Shown here in pieces: positions 52,459 through 61,400 of a stretch of 64,000 bases of DNA. The position numbers were made by a program, and so were the translations under genes. The stretch is from positions 1 through 64,000 of the forward strand of contig NZ_JXJP01000021.1 of the NCBI RefSeq assembly GCF_000826645.1, given 5' to 3'. Every line of letters begins with the position of its first letter. The first letter of the stretch is position 1. The notes under the pieces were generated by a model that was given only the letters and a program-made list of their open reading frames with translations, did not search any database and was not told where the DNA came from. Source of the DNA: Psychroserpens mesophilus (GTDB taxonomy: Bacteria; Bacteroidota; Bacteroidia; Flavobacteriales; Flavobacteriaceae).

Positions 52459-55400
52459 GATTTACTTCTTCTATTTTTTTATATCTATTAGTTTGGAAAT
52501 ATTTAGCAGCTGCGTCAGCTCCATTGCCTATTGCATTAGCATCTTTTGGAACTCCTATATGAAAATGATTTTTCCCATCTTTAATATGATTAACAATAAC
52601 TTTATAACCATCATCAGTTTTATACAGCCAAAACTTGCCGTGGTCGGTAGCTGACTCACTGTAAACATAGTTTGGTAATCCTTTTTTAGTTTTATCAGCT
52701 CCAACTGTCCATTGTTTTACAGGTTTTTGACTTTTAGGCAATTTAAGAATAATTCTTTTCAAATATGCTTTTGCTAGGCCTCTAGAATTAAAAAGAAAGT
52801 TTGCCCCCAATTTATAGCCTTTGCCAACTGCATAAACAGAACCTGCTTTTTTAGATGGACCACCTATATACCATGGAACTTCAAGAGCTACTGGTTCTTT
52901 GGAGAAATAATAGCTCAGCTTGCCAATCATATATCCATCTTCATCTACTGGTATGCCATAGACTCCTTCTCCTCCTTTTATCTCAACGACTTTATCATTT
53001 GTGATATCAATATATCTTTGTCTAGTATTACCGGTAAGTAATTTATTTAATAGAGATTTTTCTTCTCTTGGTAAAAGAATTTGACCATTTTCATAATCTA
53101 ATTGTGTATACTCATAATCTTCCTTTGAATACCATCCTTTTTCTGTATAATCTGTTCCTTCGTGCCACCACCAAGTTTTAATTGGTCTTTGTCCCATATA
53201 CAACTCACCTTCGGTTGAAGAAATTTGACCCTCTTCAGTTCCATCTTGTTCAGGTTTAGGGCAAGTTGTACAATTTCCATGAGGGTCTGACAATTTTATT
53301 GGGCTATTATCAAAACCATTATAGGGGCTTTGATTTGGGAAATTCTCCATTTCTGGATCTAAACTTAACCATCTTCCTATTCTAGAATCATATTGTCTAA
53401 AATATGATGTATAACTATTCCCTCCACCTTTTATTTCATCATCAGCTTCCATTCCATTGAACCCATAACGATAGTTCCCTTCTGAGTCGTGGCGTTTTGG
53501 CATTAGCATTCCAAAAGGATAGTAATCATTGTATGCAAATACATCTGGCACAAATGTTCCAAAAAGGTCTATTTGATTTGTATCATGGGCAATACCTGTA
53601 ACATCTGCAATTATTAAATTACTTATTGTAAACTCCTCTGTTTGAGTAAAACTTTCATCTACATAAATTAACAATACATATGTTCCACTTTGATTAGTTG
53701 TAAATTGAGTTCCGATAGTAGTTGATTCTAATACAGTTTGCGTATATATAGGATCTCCTGAAGGATCTAAAATTTCAAAAACTAAATTAGCCATAAAATT
53801 CTCTTTACCAATATCCATCTGAACAGAATAGGTGAGACCTGAATCTAATACGTATTTGCCATAAGCACCAGATTCTGGCTCATGACATTTAACATGTAAT
53901 GTATGTTCATCTACTGAAAGACTAGATTTATTATAAGGATTCCAATAATCCTTGAATGATTTACTTCCGTACCACTCTTTTCCTATATTAAATGCTGGAA
54001 GTTTTCTATCTGATATTACAGAAATTACATTTCCTAAATGATTTGAAAGTTCATATCGTTTGTCTCCTACAAGATTATAGTGATAAGACATATTAATTGG
54101 TCCAGGTACATTTGGATTAAGGTCTTCAGCATCTAAAAAGTCCGGGTGACCATCACCGTCTTCGTCATCATCAATAGGGTTATTGTTAAAGTTATCGTCC
54201 TCCTCCTGAGTTATATAACCATCATTATCATCATCAATATCTAAAAAATTTGGATCTCCATCTCCATCAGTATCTAAGAGATATTCATCTCCAGGAAATG
54301 TGTTTTCAAATGCTGTTGGTACTGTATCATTATCGTCATCAGTATCTAAATAGTTTAGAGCTCCATCTCCATCAAAATCTTGACCATCTAAGTATTCGTC
54401 TATTGTTAAAACAGTATCATCATCGTCATCATTATCTAAATAGTTAGGTATTTCATCGCCATCAAAATCTACTGCATCTGATGGTTCATTATCATCATTA
54501 GGATCTGCGTTTTCATTTTGAGTTGGAATACTGTCACCATCATCATCTGGATCTAGATAATTTGGAACCCAATTATTATCAGTATCGTCATTCAGTACAG
54601 AACCATTTTGATCTGCATCCTCATATTTCGTTAAAATACCATCATTATCATCATCTTCATCCATCCAATTAGCGATACCATCTCCGTCAGTATCGTAAAC
54701 ATCATTAACACCATCATTATTATTGTCTACAAAAACTGGAACATTTGGGTCATCCTGGTCTAAGTAGTTAAGTATACCATCGCCATCTTCATCTTGAGAG
54801 GGGTCTACTCCGGAATTTCCATCTTCATATACATCTAGAACAGTATCATTATCGTAATCATTATCTACTCCACAACCGCCTTCGATCCATAAACTTTCAT
54901 TCAAATTTGTTAAAATTAACTCAACTGTATTACTATTGAACTCATCACTTGGATTTTGTTCTTTTAATTCAAAATTAAAGTTTCTGCTAACACCATCAAA
55001 ATTGTATGACAAATTGCACATTCTGAAGTTATTGTTTGATATATGACTTCCAAATTGTGATAATATATTGGATTGTTCACTAACCATTGAAAGTGAATTG
55101 TCACTAGTTGAAAATTGATTTCCATTAAGAGATAAATTAACTATTAGCTCATTTGAAGGTGTAACTTCTACGGTATAAAAAATATCCTGTAAACTATCAA
55201 TACTAGAAATAGTAACGTCATTAGGATTAGTTAACGTAAATGTTGTTAATATAGATGGAGATACCTGATTATTGACCAATTTTAATATTGGTAAGTATCT
55301 AAAATCTGTTCCGTCTGAATTTCTTTCCAAATACAAGAATATCTTGTTTAAACCTTGGCTAGGAGTACCAAATGGAGATTCTCCTAATTCTAGAATTAAC

Positions 55401-58400
55401 TCTTCAGTATTTATTTGAAAGTTGTTTAATGGACTTATTATTGTATTAAAGGAAAACGTATTAGATGTATTTAAATTGATGTCTAATAAATTATCTATAA
55501 TACTTCCGGTAGAATTATCTGTCTCGTTAAAGCTATATGCGCAGTTTTCACATAATAATGTATTACTTTGATCAATTATATTTTGTTGTTGAGATCTAAA
55601 CTTCTTTAATTCTTTATCTGTATAATTTAAGGTAGCTAATAAATTCTCTTTTCTTTTGGCTGCGTATTCTTGTAAACCTAGTCTAGAACTTCCATAGATA
55701 TTATGTTCTTTTAATGAATATCTTGTATTCCAATTTAAAAAATTATTACTTGGAAAGCTATTTAAATTATTAACAGCAAGTGGATTCCCTTGAGCATCCC
55801 TTAAATAATATGTTGTGGTAGAATTACCTCCTTTTTTTACTTCCGTTTTGGATAACCTATTACCTAGACCATCATATGTGAATTTTATATCTTTGTTTCC
55901 TCCAATAGCCTTAACCTTTCCAGATACTGTCCAAGCTATTTTAAGCTGTTCTGAATCATCGTAAACTAGTTGCCCTATGGCATCGTAAACATAATTTTCA
56001 GAATTTTGTTCATCGATATCTATATCGAAATTGCTTGGATTAGCAGTTTCCTTAATATGCTTTAATTGATTTGTGTTGTCATATAATTCATAATTTTCGA
56101 AATTATCCATATTGACACCAAACGCATCTCTACGCAATGTTTTTATATTGCCATTTTTATCGTAGGTGTATTGCGTGTCATATCCAGCATTATTGGTATC
56201 AAAATTATTATTAGAATTTAGCTCCATAATAGTTTGATTATAGCTTGAGCTAATTCTGTTCAATTGATCGTACTTATATAGATTTGAAAGTGAACTTAAT
56301 TTTTCTTCATTTAATCCACGCAAAGAGGTTACCATTTGCTTTATATTCCCATTGTAAAGATTTCTATTTGATATTTCCATGAAACCTGTTAAGTTTGACA
56401 CTCTTGCTCCTTCATTTGCTTCATAATCACCATTATAGTATCTCAAGCTAAAACCAAAAGCATCTTTTGCTACTTTAAAGTGATCTCCATAATAACCATC
56501 ATTACCCATATCATCTTCAGCATCTATTTTTTCTGAATTAACACCTTTAAGCCAGCCTTGAATTGTATAAGCATAATCTAAACCTTGCACTTTTTTATTA
56601 CCAATTAGCACTCTTGCCAGTGGACCATGTTTATAATAATCATATTCAGCTTCATTTTCCCAAATTATACCATCCTTTGATGTTTTAACTTGAGTAATTC
56701 TATTATCAGCATCATAAAAATACTGATGTATAAACTGATCTTTATAGCCTTTTTGATAAAAGACTTTATTTACATTACCACTAATCAGATCATACTCATA
56801 ACTGACTTTTTTTAGGTTTTGCCACATCATTTCTAGTCTAGGATCTTTAATATCAGTAACAAGTTCCTTGACATTTCCATGAATATCATAACTATAAAAC
56901 AAACCATTATCATAATTAGTGATTTGAAAAGGATCAGGGTAATTTTCGTAATACAACACAGCTGTAACCCGATTGCGATTATTAAATTTATTATAATCTT
57001 CAAATACAGGTAGGATATTAGTTATGCTCTGTGTATCATAAGTTGTAAGAGTAACTTCTTCACGCACTTTAGAAATATTATTTGGAAAGCTAAACTCATT
57101 AACATCATTAACCAAATTACCATTAGACGTGTAAATAAGTCGGCCTTCATTATTAATCTCATAATAATTGTTAGGTACTTTTAATTGTCCTGCTTCATTA
57201 ATTCTGCCTAAATCATCGTAAGAGGTATAGCTGAAACTTTCTAAGGTTTTCCAAGTATTTACTATTTTTATATTTCTAATGGCTTTAGGTTGTATACCAT
57301 TAAAAGCACAATCGAATCGCAAAGGTGAGGTTGGATCTACATCTGTCATTAAGTGGACAAAATTATTGTCAACGTAAAATTTTATATGTCCACTAATTCT
57401 TTCTATTCTTAATTTTTGACCAACTTGCCATTGATCAACTGTTTGTGGTGTTCCAAAATCGTCATAACCAACTAATTTTTGTGCACTACCTGGTGATTGA
57501 TAAAGTCTATAGTCAATATCTTCAGCTGTTGTATCATTATCCGAATACGATAGACCAACTGCAATGTCCATATTCATGGATGCAGGACTTAACAATTCCC
57601 ATTCGATGTATCCATTATCATATATTAATTCTTGTGAAGAAGCTCCCGCAACCCATGGACCAGAAACAATTGATTCAATATCATTCCCAGAAGTTGAAAC
57701 ACCAATTTTATTTACAAAGGTTGGGTACTCGACAACCTCTTGAAAGAATCCATTTACAGGAATTGCTTGTTTAGCATTTTGGGACATTACAATACGACCA
57801 AGTTTGTCATAGGCAAAACGCGTTTCTCCTCCATCAGGAGTATTTTGATATACTAATTGGTTCAACGAATTATACTTGTATCTTGTTTTTAAACTGTGTA
57901 TAGGATTAACACTATTATTAGTTGACATCCCATCATTAAATCGTAGATTATTAATCTGATTATGGTCAGCAGAATTTAATCTGTACACACCTTTAGGCGG
58001 AACCGTTTGCATTAAATTGCCTGCCTGGTCATAATAATAAAGTGTGTATTGATATTCTTTATCATCATAACTTAGATCTAAATTTTCTACCAATGAATTC
58101 ATTGCGGCATTTAGATATTCGTTTCTAAAATATTCTCTTTGCTCTTCAAGATATTGTTCATACAAATCATTTTGATAAGTATTCTGTAGATTTGTTAAGA
58201 AGGATTCACAATCATCCACTACATCAATCTCTGGTGTATTAATCTGAAGTGTTGCTCTAGGACAAACTCCAGACATATCGATATATTCTTCAGCAACAAA
58301 GTTTAAGAAATTTAAAGGTACTGATACTTCAGTAGTTGGTTCTGGCCCACCATTTACAATATCAGAATGATAATCTACGTAATCTTGATAATCTAATAAG

Positions 58401-61400
58401 TAATTAGCATATTGTTGAATTGCATCAGCAGTGCTTGGATGGCCATAACCAAGATCGTGACTGGTAAAATTTGGGAATTCGATATAGTATGCGTTATTAA
58501 TTCCAGGATTACTTGGGTCTCTGGCATTCATAACACTTGAAACATACAATTCGTAGTGTTCTATTGAGTACTTATAGTTAAGCTCACAAAATTTATCTTC
58601 ATCTAACCATTCATAATCACGAAGATCGAGACCTGGAATCAAATCACTATAGTTTGTTATATTTGAATCATTTCCTAAACCACTTTCATAAATATCCCAG
58701 GCTTCATTACAACTGGTTGTAGGAGGAATTATAGGAGTACAAGGATTACATGGGTCTGTACTTGATACTTCTGTAGATTGATTAAAGACTTCATTATAAC
58801 TGTTTGTTAAAAATGTAGTTAACTCAGGGAAGTCATGAGTAACAGTTGGTTCATAGCTTAATTTTGGATGACTTTCATCTAAATCTGTTAAATTAAATGC
58901 AAAATAATCAGAATTTAGTGTAGTATTTGTAATTCCATTATATTCTATAGGCGTATCGCCAATTAAAAGCTCTATAAATTCGTAAGGCGTCCAGTTGTGT
59001 TCATAAGGATCCCAATTCTCAACATCTTCAAAGTATGCACTCCTGTTTGACATTGGTGGAACTACATTGCTTGGTATTCTAGGAATTATAAAAAATACCT
59101 TTTTGATTAAAGGATTATTCTTGAAGCTATTATAGCTTTGAATTACCCCATTTATATCATATACTTTATCTGAAAGTAAAACAAAATACATTACATCTAT
59201 TGGCTCTGTTATATTTGATGGAATATTTTCGATGATATTTCTGAATGTATTATTGTAGTTGTCATTTTGACTTTGCATGATATAACCTCCATGAGTTGAA
59301 TCCTCTGTGACGTCAACTTGTGGTTGTCTTCGTAATTCATTAGTGGAAATATTCATAATATAAGAATCATAACCACCAATAAAATTTGTTAAGTTTCTCT
59401 CAACTTTCACAAAAGGATTACTAGCTTGATCATGAAAAGATGTAAATAGCACATTATCTTGATATATATTATCAACAAAGTCGGCAATCCCTTGAATTAA
59501 ATCATGTCTTTGTCCTTGATCAACTGGTGAATCAGTATATGTTGTACTATGGTTTGGAGTCCAATTATCTCCTTTGTCAGGAGCTAAAATAGTCATTCCA
59601 ATATGTCTAATTTCGCACTCACCTGCTACTGGAATAAAATCGTACTCATCATTGCCTGCTTGACTACCATCTGTGCCACAATTTGCGACATTAGCACATG
59701 ATGACCCTGAAAATACTACCTCTCTAATGTTATCGGGATCTCCAGATAAGCTTACCTTAGCTAAGAATGTAAATGTTTGTTGTCCTTGGGTAGTTCCTGT
59801 ATAAACAAAATCAAGTATATTAGTAATACTCCATTGAACACCATAATCTAACCAGTTATAATTCGTATCATCTGAATCTGTGTCATTGATATAGATAGCA
59901 CAGGTTTCATCATCACCATTAGTGCTAATATCATCTGTGTCATAATCATCTCCAATTCTAATTGCTAAATCTCCTGAGTTTGCTGCAGAGGCACCATTCG
60001 TGTAAATTTTTATACCACCATTTGTAGATCCTAAAAGAGGCTGATCGTCATTATCTTCTATAGTAACCGTTCCGCCTAATGCAGTATATAGATCAGGAGT
60101 AAGGTATTGAACATTATTGTATGCCGTTTGATTTCCACTACCATTTTCTATTGGGAAAGCATCATTTTTATTAACATCTGCAAAAAAACCTTTAATGAAA
60201 TATAGCATATCAACAGCAGTTGGACATAAACCTGTAAACTGCCAATAATCATAATCATTACTATCAATAAGATTGTTTAAAGCGTCTGGATTGCCTGAAT
60301 CTTCACCAAGAACTACATCAAAAGGTAAATAGCGTCTAGATTTAATTTCATAAGCATTTCCATTATTGTAACAAACTCCTGTAGTAACTGTGTTAATATA
60401 GAAAGACTCGATTATGTCAGTCACTAATTGACTTGGATAATTATTAATTACAGCAAAAGGGTTACTGTTCAGGTTTTCGATACAACTATTATTAAATCCA
60501 TTTTGCTCTGCAAAAATATTAGAGAAAATATAGATGACTTTTTCTTTCATGCTTAAATAAGTAGCTCTATATGATGCCCAGTAGGCTTCTTCTTCTTCAG
60601 GAGTTAAGTCAGTCATTATATCACCAATAGAGTCTGGTGCTTCACATTCAAATAAGGTTATATCTCCACAATTGTATAATCTATATGCGTGTTGCCACAT
60701 TGGTAATCCTAATCCATCGAGATCATGCTCTAAAGCATATTTCATTAACGCATTTCTAGCATCTTTCTCGTTGTTAAAATCATAAGTTGATCCATCAAGA
60801 GTTATAGTATTGCTCCCTGTGTTATTACTATCAATGGTTGTTATACCATAAAAAGCATCCTGCTCTACATTGTAAGTTATATTAAAAAATGGGTCTATTA
60901 AGAGCAAAGCCAAAGGGTCATCGAGAATTGCTTCTAAACTACTATCATTTAAAATATCTGCAGCACTTAATGATTTAATATAGTCATCAAAAGCTGTAGA
61001 ACTTAATTGTATTGGGTTACTAGTGTTGTCACCAAGATTTGTACATATTGCTTTGAAGTAAGATGAATATCCCACTTCTGGATGGTAAAACAGTAACGAA
61101 TGTGCCCATTTATCGTTCCAAACGTTAATAAAATCTTCTTCTTTTGCTAAGTGGTGTGGTCTAACTTTTTTGCCTTCATCATTTATAAGATGGTATTCTT
61201 GATCTACTCTAGGGATACCACCAATTAAATAATCGTCTATAAACTCGACATCAACTTCAAGGGAATAAATATAATCACCATTATCAACAACAAACTCTCC
61301 ATTTTCATCTACTTCCACTTTAACATCCACATAGGCCTCTTCTAAAAATGCATCATCATTATAATAAATAGTTGGGGCTCCAGATAAATCTTTTGGATGT

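Noticed and set aside
54250-54447. Leu/His-rich 65-codon plus-strand frame, and apparent DNA tandem repeats in the same stretch
   Set aside because: Both arise from the complement of the Asp-rich repeat codons (GAT/GAC) of the RHS insertion, not from an independent gene or a CRISPR-like array.
57445-57774. 109-codon plus-strand frame inside the RHS gene
   Set aside because: It is antisense to well-formed RHS coding sequence, is rich in Tyr/His/Gln as expected of a shadow frame, and has no neighbours on its strand.
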